From: Bradysia coprophila
Lineage: Eukaryota; Arthropoda; Insecta; Diptera; Sciaridae
NCBI RefSeq assembly: GCF_014529535.1
Contig: NC_050735.1
Location: 5,219,739 to 5,283,738 of the forward strand
Direction: 5' to 3'
DNA: 64,000 nucleotides
The notes beneath the pieces were generated by a model, which searched no databases, was not told where the DNA came from, and saw only the letters and a program-made list of their open reading frames with translations. Position numbers and translations under genes: made by a program. Below, one piece after another: positions 44,524 to 58,100 of the stretch (position 1 is its first letter; each line of letters begins with the position of its first letter).

Positions 44524-45550
44524 CGACAATAAATCAATCAAACAAAAAGAAGTCGTGATGCATGATTTCAAACTAACAAAAAATGGATGAGATTTTATCG
44601 GCAATGTTGTGTGGATTGAACTCAAATAATTTGTAAATTAAAACGAAAACCAAAAAATAATCGAAAATATTTCGTCAAAAGTATTTTATTTGTGGTAAAG
44701 AACACAAACAGAAAACAGTTTATGGTTACAAAGGTTTTTTTTTAAATTTATTTTTTGTGTTTTTATTTAAATAATTTTTTTGTTTGTTTATCAGTAGAAT
44801 GTATGTACAATTTAATGGTAAGAATATTTTATTAAAAATAAAAAAAGAATTAAATTAAAATTAAAAAAGCTTTCTCCGAAACAAAAATTAAAAGCACGCA
44901 ATTCAAAATAACGACAATTTTAATCAGTATATTTTATGTGGCTTGTTTGTTGTTGTTGGCTTCCATTTTTAAAATTAATAAAATGACTAAATGAAAGTTC
45001 CTCTCTGCCCTTCTTAAATACCGATAATGTCGCAAATGGAACTGAAGCCAGCAAAATTATTTGATTGCCTTCATCATTAACTCCTGCAAATTCTTCCATC
45101 AGAAAGTCATCAATAGATCTATTCTATAGAATGTGGTTCATTTATTCCATCTTCATTTCCCATGCGACACTACAATATTTATGCAGTTAAGTAAAACAGT
45201 TTGACTGAATTACTTTCTCTCGATAAGATGGATGAATAAAACATAAACAGTCAAATGATTATAAAGCATAATATGTCCTTAACGAAATATATATAAGTTT
45301 CGCATATTTAACTACAAAAATGTAATTGATTAGAGCTGCATCATCATAACATTGATGTTACCTAACTGGGGATGGGTGTGTATATCCTATGTGATAATAT
45401 TATGTTTGCGTCTAAAAATTAATAAAATCGAAGTATTAAAACGAAAACTTGCGATAAATTCAATGATTTTTCAGTGATTTAAAATAAACAGAAAAAAAAC
45501 ACTTTCTCATTACAGTCTTAGTCGGGTCAGAACTAAAGTAGCGATAAAAC
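44524..45550. other. AT-rich intergenic region, nothing recognised
   Basis: About 1 kb of very AT-rich sequence without gene or repeat that I can support. Confidence 0.45.
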
Positions 45551-45952
45551 AGAGCTTTGATCAATGACAGACCTTTGATCATTGTAAGAGCTTTGGGTCA
45601 ATGATAGAGCTATGGGTCAATGATATAGCTTTAGGCCAATGACGGAGCTTTGGGTTAATGACAGAGCTTTGGGTCAATGACAGAGCTTTAAGTCAATGAC
45701 ATAGCTTTGGGTCAATGACAGAGCTTTGGGTAAATGATAAAGCTTTGGGTCAAAGACATAGCTTTGGTTGGTCAATGACAGAGCTTTGGTTGGTCAATGA
45801 CAGAGCTTTGGTTGGTCAATGACAGAGCTTTGGTTGGTCAATGACAGGCTTTGGTTGGTCAATGACAGAGCTTTGGTTGGTCAATGACAGAGCTTTGGTC
45901 AAAGACATAACTTTTGTCAAAGACAGAACTTTTGTCAAAGACAGTCAAAGAC
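45551..45952. repeat. Minisatellite, 19-bp unit switching to a 22-bp unit
   Basis: About 20 tandem units of GAGCTTTGGGTCAATGACA (19 bp) change midway to a 22-bp unit with an added TTG (GAGCTTTGGTTGGTCAATGACA), then decay to short AAAGACA-containing units. A 121-bp inverted repeat follows directly. Confidence 0.85.
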
Positions 45953-45955
45953 TGT

Positions 45956-46078
45956 AGCTACGCAAAAGCGACGCGAAAGAGACCTAATTCAAATTTTTCT
46001 TTTCTTCTCCTGTCAAGTTTGACAGTATAACAAAAGAAGAATTTGAACTAGGTCTTTTTTGCGTCGCTATGTGTAGCT
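45956..46078. mobile_element. Imperfect hairpin, MITE-like
   Basis: AGCTACGCAAAAGCGACGCG at 45956 pairs with GCGTCGCTATGTGTAGCT ending at 46078. The pairing continues through GACCTAATTCAAAT-like arms of about 48 bases. It abuts the minisatellite. Confidence 0.65.
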
Positions 46079-47320
46079 GGTTTTAGTCGAAGACACAGCT
46101 TTTTTGACGCATAGACAAATCGTCGTAATTTACCTGTTTTTGGCATTTCGTCTCTCAATTTCATCGATCATCGATCGCTTTTCATTCAATCTATTTAGAT
46201 GATCTAACCGACTTAGAATATCGAGGCTGATATTGTCAACGTCATTTTTGCACTCCAAAATGTTCTTATAGCTGCACCGAGTTGTATTTATTGTGATCAA
46301 TTGAAGGAATATTCCAATTTACGAATTATTTTGGAGAGGAGGAAATGGAAAAATCAAATTTAACATGACTTTTGATTAGCAACAAAATCAATCGTGATAA
46401 CGACATTGCTTAAGAAGCTCGTCCACTCGTCTATTACAATACGGACAATTTGCTGTGGGAATTTGTTTTCGAAATAATTGGTGTGGTACAGGGACAGGGA
46501 TTTCTAACTATTTTGTCTCCTTGTCATTTAGCTAGTGATGCAACACAAAATGTGTTCGAGTTGCGTGTTTTTGTAATCCCTGAATTTCAATCACGATTCT
46601 TTGTTTTCATTTTATTTGTTTGTTTTTTGTTGTTTTTGTTAAATTTGTTTATAGCTTGCTTCATGTATCATTTTTGTGTGTTATGTTTGATTAAATCTGT
46701 AAGGTAATCCGACCTGAAACCCGATATAGTTGTACATTGTAGTAATGTGTGAATGGACTAACCCAATTGTATCAGAATGAAACTGAAATTTTCTGTTGTG
46801 TTTGTTGACTGAGTAAACTTTTCTTTTCTTTTTTCTTTTGGCCGCATGTTGATCATCAGGGTTGCAGGTAGATATATAATTTTTCGTCTCCATTTAATAG
46901 AATTTGCTTTTGTTTACATTTAATAAATCACATTGACATAAATCGCTTTTCCTCTTTGCAACAAAAGTTTTTTTTAAAACATTTGCTTGGTTATAAAACT
47001 ATTTTTTTTTGTTTTTCACAATTTTTTCTAGTACATTTGGATTTACTGCACATTGATTTTGTTTCCTGGTTTTAATTATTAAAAACTCATTTTTCTATTC
47101 CTCTCAGAAAAACTCCCAAACAAGGATCTGAATCACACTGAAATCAAATTTACGATGACAATCAATTGTGTTTACATAATTAAAATCATTGTAAATAATT
47201 AATTGTTTCTCTGCTAAATCTTTTTTTTTTTCATTTTATTTTTATCACATTCAATTATAACATCCTATAAAAAATATAGTTATTTCATCAATATTTTAAT
47301 TTAAAATAAATTAGAACTTT
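46079..47320. other. AT-rich intergenic region, nothing recognised
   Basis: About 1.2 kb. An 85-codon hydrophobic frame at 46450-46707 is T-rich and looks accidental. Confidence 0.4.
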
Positions 47321-47772
47321 TTAACTTTCATTGATTTTCTGTTCCGTTTCATTCGTCACTTGAACAATATACGGTCGATGGCGATGACACGTTTCAATTG
47401 TCGAGAAAGTAACCGAAAAAATCACGTCGCGAAATAAAGTGAAATTCAGTAGGGCCGGAATGGCCATACTCGGAATTCGGGTGATTTCCGAAGGACCATT
47501 TACATTTAATGTGAAAGATGGACCCTTTTTGAATATTACGGCCTTTTCTTCGATTTCCCCGACTGGCATTTTGGTAGCCAGTGTGGCACTGGTGAAACTG
47601 AAGACAGCGTAGCGTTTTCTTCAACTAGAAGTGAATAAGTGAATCTGAGGTCAGTATTATCCTCTGTATACCAGTTCAATTCATCATCATCCTCACGATT
47701 CGTGATCGACTCGTGACACAGTTCATCGAATACGTTCCATGGAGCATAATGGTTTCCCGCCCATACACTCAA
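47321..47772 (-). pseudogene. Unrecognised split open frame (possible gene remnant or exon pair)
   Basis: Two overlapping minus-strand frames (47772-47536 and 47569-47321) follow one another. The first is acidic (DDDELNWYTEDNTDL) with a non-AT-biased composition. The second has alternating hydrophobic strands (KKGPSFTLNVNGPSEITRIP) and ends at a stop at 47321. Together they look more protein-like than other frames in this AT-rich tract, as if one coding region were broken by a single shift near 47590. I do not recognise a family. A short intron or chance is also possible. It lies about 1 kb downstream of mustard on the same strand. Confidence 0.3.
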
Positions 47773-47859
47773 TTAGTTTCGAGAGTGTTATTTTGTCACA
47801 TGTGGATAACATACCCGATCCACTTTAAGTTACATGACCTTTCACCGGTAATTTAAGGT

Positions 47860-48030
47860 GACACGTTGTCAAAATCATCATCGACCTCATGAGTATGTAC
47901 GTTCCCGATATTGAACATTTCACCCTCATCGCTCTTGACTCTTGGGAGTACATTAGTGACACATTGTCAAAATCATCATTCACTCATACCCTCTGTATTC
48001 CCGACATATTGAACGTTTCATCCAATCTCC
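47860..48030. repeat. Direct repeat, about 98-bp period
   Basis: GACAC(G/A)TTGTCAAAATCATCAT occurs at 47860 and 47958. Each copy is followed by a similar TTCCCGA-ATTGAAC-TTTCA pattern. Confidence 0.6.
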
Positions 48031-48824
48031 CGTAATAATCACCGCGCATTTGGTTTCTCCGAAAATCCGAAAATAATTCATGTTTTTGCAATCTGTTGAT
48101 CAATGTGCTCTGACTGGTCATAGCACACGACACTTGTGCAGTCACGTTTCACCACGCTCATATGAATTAAAAACCTCATTGACCACACTTATCGGTTACG
48201 GAACGCGTGTCTGATTTTTTCATTTTATTTAATCAATTGAAAACTGAAAATTATTCGTTTAGTAAGGTCAAAGCAAATGTAAATCAACTTACTTTCCATG
48301 TGTGTTACGTTACGACTATGTATTGTATATAGGTTTCTCATTTTAATTGAAAATTGGATTCAATCATTGGACTGATTGATTTTAGTATTGTTTTCGTGTG
48401 TTTGTCTTTTCTCCAGAAAAAACATTTATTCGCTACTGAATAATGTATCATCAAAACAAAGAATTGTTCAAATGAAACGATATGTTTCACCTGCAATAAA
48501 ACCTATAGCGAAATAACACTGAATTATGCTTTTCTACTAATCATCATCATCTTCTTCTTCCTCTTTAAATAATTTTTACTTTCTAAACTTAATCTTAGAC
48601 TTGCTCCTTATTTAAGTTTCATTTTTTTCCATTATTTTCGTCTCCATATCAATTTTAGCGAAAATAATTTCTCTTCTTCTTATTCGTATAAAAACGTTTT
48701 CTGTTCAGTTTTAGTGTGTTTCTTTTATAGATAGATGCACAAATTTATAGTTTTGTTTGTGTCTTTTTTAATATTCTCTTTCCTCGGTAAATTTATTTAA
48801 TTTTCTTATAATTCCAAAAATCAT
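48031..48824. other. Downstream region of mustard
   Basis: About 800 AT-rich bases, probably the 3' UTR of mustard. TTTATT at 48792-48797 is AATAAA on the minus strand, 28 bases after the stop. Other minus-strand AATAAA sites may exist further out. No gene recognised. Confidence 0.45.
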
Positions 48825-51800
48825 TTAAACAAATGCCCAACATTCAAGAGTTTTTATAACAAAATCTTCTTCGGGTGCTAATGCCTCATTCGCGTACGTG
48901 CTACACTTTTGCGATCGACCTTGGTTTAAGTCACCATCAAGCCATAGACCGAATTTGCCGCTGGAAATAGAATCAATTGTTAAATTAGTTTGCTGTTTCT
49001 TATTTGCTGGTTAGAATATTTCATGACAATATATTAAAAAGATGCAGTTCGGCGCCAGGGGTGATCATGCGGAATATATTTTCGAGAATTCTAAGGAATT
49101 TCAAGACATTTCAGAAGTTTTTAAGAATTTTTAGAAATACTAAAAATTCCCTAAAATTCTTAAAAGTTCCTTAAAATACTTTAATTTAAAAACTTTTAGG
49201 AATTTTAAGAATTTATTCTTGAAAATTCTTAAAGTTTTCGTATTTAGCAAGGGATGGTAATAATTGACCAACTAGACATATGATATTTTTGTATCTAAAT
49301 TTGTAAGAATTGAGATGGCTGCTAGGAATTTCGCGCTCCACCATTCACAATAATTGACAAAATGACACATTTTGTAAAAGGAAAATGTCACTTTGTGGGT
49401 TATTGTGAATGACACGGCGCGAAATTCCTCAACACCAAACTAAGGAACTATGTTGCCTTTCAAAAAATAGTTCAAATGTAAGGCCACTGCTGTCTTGTGT
49501 ATCTGACTATCGGAAACAACTGAAGATAGTCAGTCCACTCTGACTTTTGGACCGCCGCTAGTTCTCGAGGTCGAAACAGCCTTCTTCTTCTCAATTCATT
49601 CACTAAACGTGAGCCCTGGGAAAGGGAAAAGCGTTGGCTTTGTTTGTGAACTTATCTTTTGTTTTAGTCTGAGAGCCTTGCGCTGTGGGTGAGTTCTAGT
49701 GTTGCATTTAGTCCGTTGCCAAATCGCAACGTTAAAAAACTTGACAATAAATGCCCTTAAAAAAAAGGGACACTAAAAGAAGTATAAAATGTGAGCTACA
49801 ACTAATGAAGTAGAAGATTTTTGGATTAAACGGCAGTCGACATTTTCAACAAAAGAAGTAACAGACTTTTCTTTCGGCTCGTTATACAAGCTTCAAAGAT
49901 AAACAATGTTTCAAAGAGTTACGTAACGTACGTGATAAACTTTAGACTAAGAAAAAGACGAAATAATGGAGTAAGTGGCGACCACTTTCGTGGGAACGTT
50001 TACAACCAAAAATTCTTTGGGTTCCACTTGAAAAATCCAACCTTAAATCCTTCTTTAGTTCCTTCTTAAGTGTTTAGGATCGAATTGTAAAAAGTTTTTA
50101 GAGGGGGAGACTAATCATTTGTTGATTGTTAACATTCATTGGAAAATTGTCCGTACTAGCAACACTAAAAACCGACACGAAAATTTAGAGACCTAGACCT
50201 TGTTAATAATAATGAAAAAACAAGCATTTTTCCAGGGCTTTCTGTTACGTGTTGACTGATTTGATCAATTTAAGGCTCCACTTCCAAATATAAAATTAGA
50301 AAATATTTGCCGGACCGAACATTCGAGAAACGTTCGGCATGCTCGGACTTGAGTTCGCAGTTCACATGATGCCAGTTTTCTTAAACACCCGGGTATTAAG
50401 CTTCTTGTGACAACTCCCGCTCCAAATTACATTTTACCAACAAAGAGCTATTTAAAAAAATCATTGATTGATCACTTACTCTCCAGCACCGATGGATAAG
50501 CTCTCTGGATTTCCCTTGATAAAGTACAAATTTTCACCGGTCCAATGGAAAACTTTAAAGCTTGGATTGAATTTGAACAGCAACGATTCACCGGTACCGT
50601 AGAAATGATCAGACGCATGCAACGAACATGATGTCAGAGCACCGAAGACCTATTTCAATTGGTTGATTAGTTGTTTGATTAGTTACAATTGAAAAGTTCA
50701 AATAAAAAACGGGAAAAACGTGTCTTACATTGTGTTCGGTATCTTCAATAACAACTAATACTGGACTCTCTAGCCGTTGCATTTTTCTGTACAATGAATT
50801 TAAAGAAAAGCCATGCTGCGATGTACTAAATACTAATGACCATGAATAACCTTCGGCTCTGGCAGGTAAATGACCACAAAGTTTTTCTCTGGAAATTTAA
50901 GCAAAAAATTTAAATTTAGAAAATGTGTAAAAAGGGACTTGAACATGATGTTTCATTTGTCCATTTAATTCATCAACGAAATTAACGGACAAAATTACTG
51001 TTGCGTTTACATGGAAGTGTTAGTCACATTGTACCTTTTATACCAATCCATTGTCGTCAACATTGATTTAAAATCATTTTTAAGTCGTAAAGATAACGAG
51101 AGAATTAAGTTAGAGAATTTTGCAACATAAATTTTCATTTTGCTCATTTTACGCAAAGTAAAAATCATAAAAAGGAAACCCAAAAAATCACTGCAACGCT
51201 TACCTGTGTTCTTCAGTCAATATCTCTGTTGTTCCTATTAAATCTGGTATTGGAAAATCTAAATCAAATGATCCAGACGCGAACAATGATGCCTTTCTGT
51301 ATTCATCCGTACTCATCGACAGTACCTAAATAGCAATAATAAAAGAAATTTGAATTAATTAAAATCGATCGGCAATGGTGAACGAATTAACATCATTTTG
51401 TGTCTACACATAAAATTCCTAAGACATTTAAATAGCAAGTTTTGTTGATAGTGGTGTGGTTGTTTTGTTTTTTGCATTTACATATATCTTATAGGTGTTT
51501 TCTTGTTTTCATTAGACGGTATAAAACTAAGTAAAAATCTATCATGACAAACATACAATCAATTACGAACAAATTGTGTATTCAAATGCAAATATGTGAA
51601 GTAATTGATAGTTTGCTGGTTTTAACTTATATCTGATTTCATTGTGAAAATGTAGATATTATAGCATGAAGCTCATAAACTTCAACTGTGCTTCAGTTGC
51701 AATACAGAAATACAGAAACTCGGAATTGATTTTCATTCGTATATTTATGGAGTTCTCACGATTACCTTCTCTGAACTCATATCTTCAATTAGTTTTGCTT

Positions 51801-54800
51801 TACTCGAAAGAATCAACTACATTTGTGAATCACACGACAAGGAAGTGATTATTATCGGAACGTTTAACTCGGAGACTACTGCGTCTTTTGGTGACAGTAT
51901 TTTTCTACGATCGCATAGCATCCCAACAACTCTAACATCTGGAAAAAATTACAGGAAGCCCTTTCGGTATTTTTCCATCTCGTTGACGGTTGACCAATAG
52001 AATGCTATGCGAGTGAGAAAGAGATACAAACACTTATTTAAGGATTGTTGTAATTTTTCCATTGCACGTTATGTTCGTGCGACAAACATGCTTACAGCAT
52101 TGCAATATCGAAACCAATTTTTAAATGACCACCGGTAATTCATATCCAACAATTCAACAAATTTGTAGTTGGTGCAATCATCATTAATATAAACAAACAC
52201 TGACATTACACGTGTGTTAATTTCAATTAAAACCGTCGAACAAAACAAAATAACAGAATGATTCGGTTCCAGAACAACATGTGTTCCTATTTTGATACAA
52301 ATGATACAAAAGTTTCAAGCTTCCCTCCGGTAAACCTTAGTCGAAAGATGTGATTTGATTGTTACAAGTCAACTAACCAGCTGATCACCATCAGCCAACG
52401 TAAACAATAAAACGTTGCACCAAAATCAAAACAAGCGAGAAACAGTTCATCAAACTTCGTGGTACTTTATTTACCTGCCGTTCACCGAGCAAGTCACACA
52501 TTATATTCTTCAGATTTGCACTTTCTGTTATCGTTCCACAGAACGTGATCGGTTAAAATACTAAGTATGAGTCAGGGTTATAATTAAACGCAAATTCAAT
52601 TAATTGTGGATGGTAATGGTTGTTGTACAAATGAAAAACCTTAGATCAATAAAACAGTAACATCCACTTTCCCACTCAAAGTTCGATTTAATTCGGAGCA
52701 ATGACTAATGACAAAAAACAAGTTTTTTTTTCCGCGAATGTGACGTTTTTGGAGTGTAAAAACGTGCGTAATTAGTCCGAAAAAATTGAACGTTTCATTT
52801 AGCACTGAGTTCCCGAACCGACAAGAAATACTATAGCGCGTCTTCAACAACAACTGGACGAGCAATAACTGAAACGTTAATTTACAAACAACTGTGTACA
52901 AATATTATTTATTACCTATAGAGCACGCCTGGGTATGGCTGTGTGGCGCATATTTTATACAAATAATATTTGACGCAAAATTTTCAAAACTGTGTCGTCG
53001 TCGGTTTATTTATTATTTGAAATGAAAACATTTAACATTTAAATAAAAAAAACTTTTTTATTATTTCGTTTCATTTAATTTTAAATTTAATAAATGGATT
53101 AAGATAATTAGTGATGTACGGGACTATTCCGAGCTCGAAACGAAAAGTATATGTGGCATCTCTAAATGTATCATGAACACTGCATGTATATATACATGAT
53201 GCTCCTAACAATGGATTTGTGTCATTTATTGAATTTGAATTTCCCATAATTATTTTTTGTGAATGTGACAATCTTTGTTATATCATTCAATTGTGGCTAC
53301 AATGCAGATAATGATAGAGCGGTTCAATTCAAAAATAAATGTGAAAAATATTTGTGTCATCCATCCAGTTTAGTAGCAGTTCGTATAATCGTGAATTGTA
53401 TTGAAAAGAATGAAAATTAATCGTTAATGAGTACCTGGACGTATAAAACATTCGTTATGGAAGCTTAATCATGCTTCCACAAAAAGAATGGGAAAGAAAA
53501 GTTAATGCAACTGGGATGGTTACACTCATCATTAAATTAACGGGAGAAATTGGAAAGCAAATTAAATCAAAAATTTTACTTTTTTGTCCATAATGGGACA
53601 ACCATAAATGATGTCCTTGATTCAGTGTTAAAAGACATAGTTATGACTCAAAAAGAATGCATTTCATCAAGGTAAATGAAAGGAAGGTAAATTTGTGCTC
53701 TAATCCCTGTTTAGCTGGTTATTATGGAGGGTCTGTTATACATTTCATAACTCAAAAATTCATTGTGTGATTGAGTTAGTTCACTTCAAATGTAACGTGG
53801 ATATAGCCAAAGTATTTTTCCTAGCGAACAAATGTAGTTATCTTCAACATCTATGGCAACACTGAAATTTGGACGTCAGTGGCGAATTTTCCCTAAGTAT
53901 CAAGCCATTTTCAACCATAATTTCCTCAAAGAATTTCACCGCATTTTCTACTCAAAATAACCGCGTTGATATTTGAGGCAAGTCTTGTAAATCATCCACC
54001 AGTTCTAATTATTTGTATAAATTACGTAGAACAACCGAAATGCCGTTTATTTATTGAGATACTTAGAAGTGTCGACGATAGTCATTGTCATTGTTTGATA
54101 AACTGGATTATGGAAGATTATACCGGAAGATTACCATGTCTCATCAAGTCAATGTTTTCAATTAATTCACCTTCGTTTTTTGGAATGATTAATGAGAATT
54201 GCCACATGAGAATTGCTTAATTTTTAGTGTCAGTAACCACGTAACGATGGCTCTGTTTGTAAGCAGTTATTTGGGTAAATTGTTGTAGCAATTGAAGCCG
54301 TCGCGTGCTTTTGATTCGAACATGATTAGACGATAAAGAATGACTCAAGTTAATTATTTCAGTCTGGTCAAACAGCAATCAATCTGTATCAATGCAGTGA
54401 TCCATTTTTAATTCCTTTGTCATTTTTTATCAGCTTACACGAGATACAAGTTCGTTGAATAAGTTTCGGCACATTGTAGACGCTAAACTTTAATCAAATT
54501 TTACCGCTCAACATTATTTATGGCAAGGACATAAATCAAAACGAAACATTTTCGTTTATCTCTTCAGGAAATAAAAAAAAACTGCAGCCGCAGCCTACAT
54601 TTCTTATCTTCCCCCAGCTTTTCATTGTTAATTGCATTCCTTACAAATTTTATCTTTTGACAGATCTACATGAAGATGTTAACGTTATAACACCGTTCGA
54701 TGCACGTGGCTGAACTGATAAACAAATTGTTTTCAATTATAATCGGTTAACCACGGATCTGATACAAAGCTAACCATATTCAATTTAATATAACCAACCC

Positions 54801-55162
54801 AAAACATATCCATAGTAACCTGGTTTCACTGATATTTAGATAAGATATATACCAAAGTGCAGTAGCTTTACCAATAAAATTGGTTATCATAAACAGTAGA
54901 CAGTTTCATTGGACTGTATATTAATCCAATAAAAACATAAAACGCTGACTTAGCATACAAAATGTTATATTATTACCGATAAATCCAATTGTCTGGAACT
55001 AGCTAAATCGCTTTCAACACTTTCCAATGTGGGTGTTGGCGGTCGACTTTTTACTGTTCGAATGTATCCTAAACGGCCCATATGCAAGTAAATCAATCGA
55101 CCCCACTTTCTAGCTGATACATAGGCAATTATCATGCCAACGACGGCGTAGAAAATCAACAT
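48825..55162 (-). CDS. mtd: Mustard/OXR1 TLDc protein, short isoform with N-terminal membrane anchor
   Basis: TLDc proteins of the OXR1/NCOA7 family protect against oxidative stress and bind the V-ATPase; Drosophila mustard also acts in gut immunity. Exons on the minus strand are 55162-54977, 51325-51204, 50888-50729, 50649-50480 and 48960-48825. The phases agree, total 774 nt, 257 aa. Exons 2-5 give a complete TLDc domain, about residues 90-257: GTTEILTEEHREKLCGHLPA, DHFYGTGESLLFKFNP, FHWTGENLYFIKGN, and FGLWLDGDLNQGRS with the C-terminal CWAFV. Exon 1 encodes a hydrophobic N-terminus (residues 2-16, MLIFYAVVGMIIAYV) then a basic stretch, which would anchor this form in a membrane. Intron 1 is 3.65 kb. 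Fly mustard has many promoters, so other isoforms may start further right (see 63817-63897). Confidence 0.9.
48961..50479 (-). other. Intron 4 of mustard
   Basis: This 1.5-kb intron contains a degenerate AATTTT(A/T)AGAAT low-complexity tract (about 49078-49240), a hairpin element (49324-49429) and two copies of the AATGAAGTA(A/G)AAGATT dispersed motif near 49805 and 49855. Confidence 0.6.
49324..49429. mobile_element. Short hairpin element in mustard intron 4
   Basis: AGGAATTTCGCGC at 49324 pairs with GCGCGAAATTCCT ending at 49429. The arms run about 45 bases, with ATTCACAATAA and TTATTGTGAAT inside. No target duplication is clear. Confidence 0.65.
51326..54976 (-). other. Intron 1 of the short mustard isoform
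   Basis: A 3.65-kb AT-rich intron without a recognisable exon. CGCATAGCATCC near 51913 and GAATGCTATGCG near 52002 form a weak inverted repeat. No nested gene seen. Confidence 0.5.
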
Positions 55163-58100
55163 TTTTGTGCAGTTTTTTCTCTCTCGATTTTTTTCTTCTT
55201 TTATTTCTGTTTTATGCGATTATTTTCCATGCCATTAAATTCTATTCTGTGAAAAATGGCTGCGGTTATGCCCCGAGAGTTAAGTAGAACGAAACAATTT
55301 CGTTCTAAAATGATGAGGAAAATTTCAATCGTACAACGACACACGTGGAAAGAAAGGAGAATTTGGTACGCTCAAAAGCATATATAGGACGTGAGCAAGA
55401 AGGTTAAAGGAAAAGCTAAGTGGAAAATTGAAGGGAGCTGACAATACTTGAGCAAATCCTCATTTTTAAGCATTAGTGAAGTGAAACGAAGGTTTTCTTT
55501 TCTCGGGTTTGGGTAAATAAATCGAAAGAAGTGCTCGCTTAGAGAATACTGTGGTTGTGGTTCGCAGTCTCTAAAGACGTTTCGTCATAAATATTCCTGA
55601 GTCTGATCTATATCTCGCTTACCAAAAACTGGAAAGCTCGAAAATTTAACAAGATTCCACAAACTTCTGAATAAACTTATCGTCCGCTAAAACTATAAGC
55701 AAACATAATTGGTGCAAGACGAGTTAGTTGACGTGAAATCGAAATGATTCATAAAAGAGAGACGTTGGATGTACCAATATAATGGTGTGAACTAAAGAAA
55801 TTAATTAAGCAGATAATTAGTTAGTCATGACAGCTAGCATGGAATTATACGTAGACACGTTATGAAGTAATACATTCATCCACGTGCTATTCGAGTCGTC
55901 CTCATTCGGAGCACACATGTTTAAGCAAATAATTCTAAACATGTGAGAGACTGTTAGTATCAATATGTTCACAATTTGAGCAACTGATTGCATATTATGC
56001 TGGTTCGGTTAAGCATAACTGATATATTCGATACAATGTGCTATATAACTGCTAAATAGTGTACTTAGTGCTGCTACAGTCACATAAAGAGTGTTACACA
56101 CAATGTATACACCATCATGCATTCATTCGCATTATCGCATTCAACCAACACCTATCAATGAAACTGAAACATCAGCCGGTTGTGTGAATGTGGTTATTGT
56201 TTACACAGAGCGAATGTTCAATATTTTCATTATTTTTTGTTGTTGTTCTGTTGAGTAACTGTTCGCATACAAGCATACGGCTAATTAATTTCTGATATAA
56301 AAATGAGTACGTGACACATCCGAAACTCGTGACACTAAATTGGAAAAGAACTCGCAATGGTGACGGAAAACTCGAAACGTTTCAGACGCGGTACATTGGA
56401 GTGTACTACAAAAAAAAAAAACACCATTAACGATGCACAACTGTTTTTGGAATATACTAGGAAAAGCTTTCGTCTATTGTTGTTCACCTATGACACGCAT
56501 GCGTTCGTTTACACACACAGCTCTTACACACACTGCCATGGAGTATTGACAAATTTTTCAGATTTTCTTCTAAACGAGTAGGACACAGTCGTCGTTGGTA
56601 TGATTGAAATAATTCCTCTAAAAAGTTTGGCATAAATTCAAGATTTACGAAACAAAAACCGTTATTAATATGCCATCAGCATAGACGATATTTTAACAAT
56701 CACAAGAAAACCATTATCTGTTCTCTACTATTTGTTTTGGAATGATTTTTTTCTCCAGTTTAATTGATATAATGCAAAACCGACCGACCGAATGTTATGA
56801 AATACCAAAAACAACTACCATTCAAGAGTGAGTATAAGAGACATTAATGGTTTGACGTGTACATGTGTAAGCACTTACACAACGAAGAAGGGAAAAGAGA
56901 ATGTTCCGTGTGAATGTTGAATCGCATGAAGCACATAGAGTATGGTATTGTTGAAAGTATGATACTCGAGCAGTGGAATGCTGTATAACTTACACCTATG
57001 TAAGTCTAGTCTGTAAGTTTAGTAAAAGATGAAAAAAAAGTTTTTGAATTGATTTTCGTCGAACTAATTGAAAATCAAGAGAATCTGAACACAATTTTTA
57101 CTAATGTCAAGGTTAGGCAGTCACCACCGACTGCCTTACATTTTAAATGTGTAGAAACCTGAAAAATGTGAATAAATTATTCTAGCAACAAAAAACTTGC
57201 TATCATCTACGAATCAAACTTTGTGAGATGAAATTAATAGAAGCCGTGAAAAGAACATTAGGTTTCTCTAAAACAGTAATTGAATTGAATGTTTCTAAGG
57301 AAGTTTCTGAAACTTTGAGGTCTTAAATTTACTTGAAGAAGTTGCATTGAAAAACTTTGTTCGCAACCAAATTCCGACTGTTTAAACTTGACAAAAATTG
57401 TATGAATTTAGAGCTAGAACCGAATTCATTACCATTTTGGCTAAATCATAGATAGATTCCACCGCAAACACGTTTGTTCGATTTTACAGGTGGGTTGTGG
57501 TAATTCAGGATTGAAGTCAATTTTGTGAGGATTAGTGAAGCTGCACGGATCTAACAATAAGCTGGCTTCTACTTAGTCTATCTTACCTAAGCATTTTACT
57601 GTGCCAGTGGTAAGTGAGCGACAGACAGAGAACATTTTACTTAATTTTCATTCATTTTTCAAATTTTCCTAAGAAAAATGTTGGGAAAAATGTTGGAAAA
57701 TTCAAGAAAACATTGGAAAAGGTTTTCCTAAAAATAGTCTACTAGCGACAAAACTAGTGCCATCTATGATGTGCTAGAAAGAAACAAGTAGTAGTCGAAT
57801 ACGGTTCAACAATGCCAACATTGCTTTTGCGCGTTAGCCGGTGCGAAAGCTGGACACAAGACACTTAACTTCACTTGAACCGTTTCAATTGGATTTGTTT
57901 ACAGATCTGACAATCGGTATCAGATATCTGTCTGGAAAACAGACGAGTTGACCATGTCGCTATTGAGTTGTTCGATTCTGATCTATCATAACCTAAAGAA
58001 TTAGCAAAGTTTCGAGTTCTTTAATGTCTCTTACAAACAACGACTCGTTTTTGTGTTCAATAGGACCCCATTCTCATTTACGTGTCATGCAAAATGTTTT

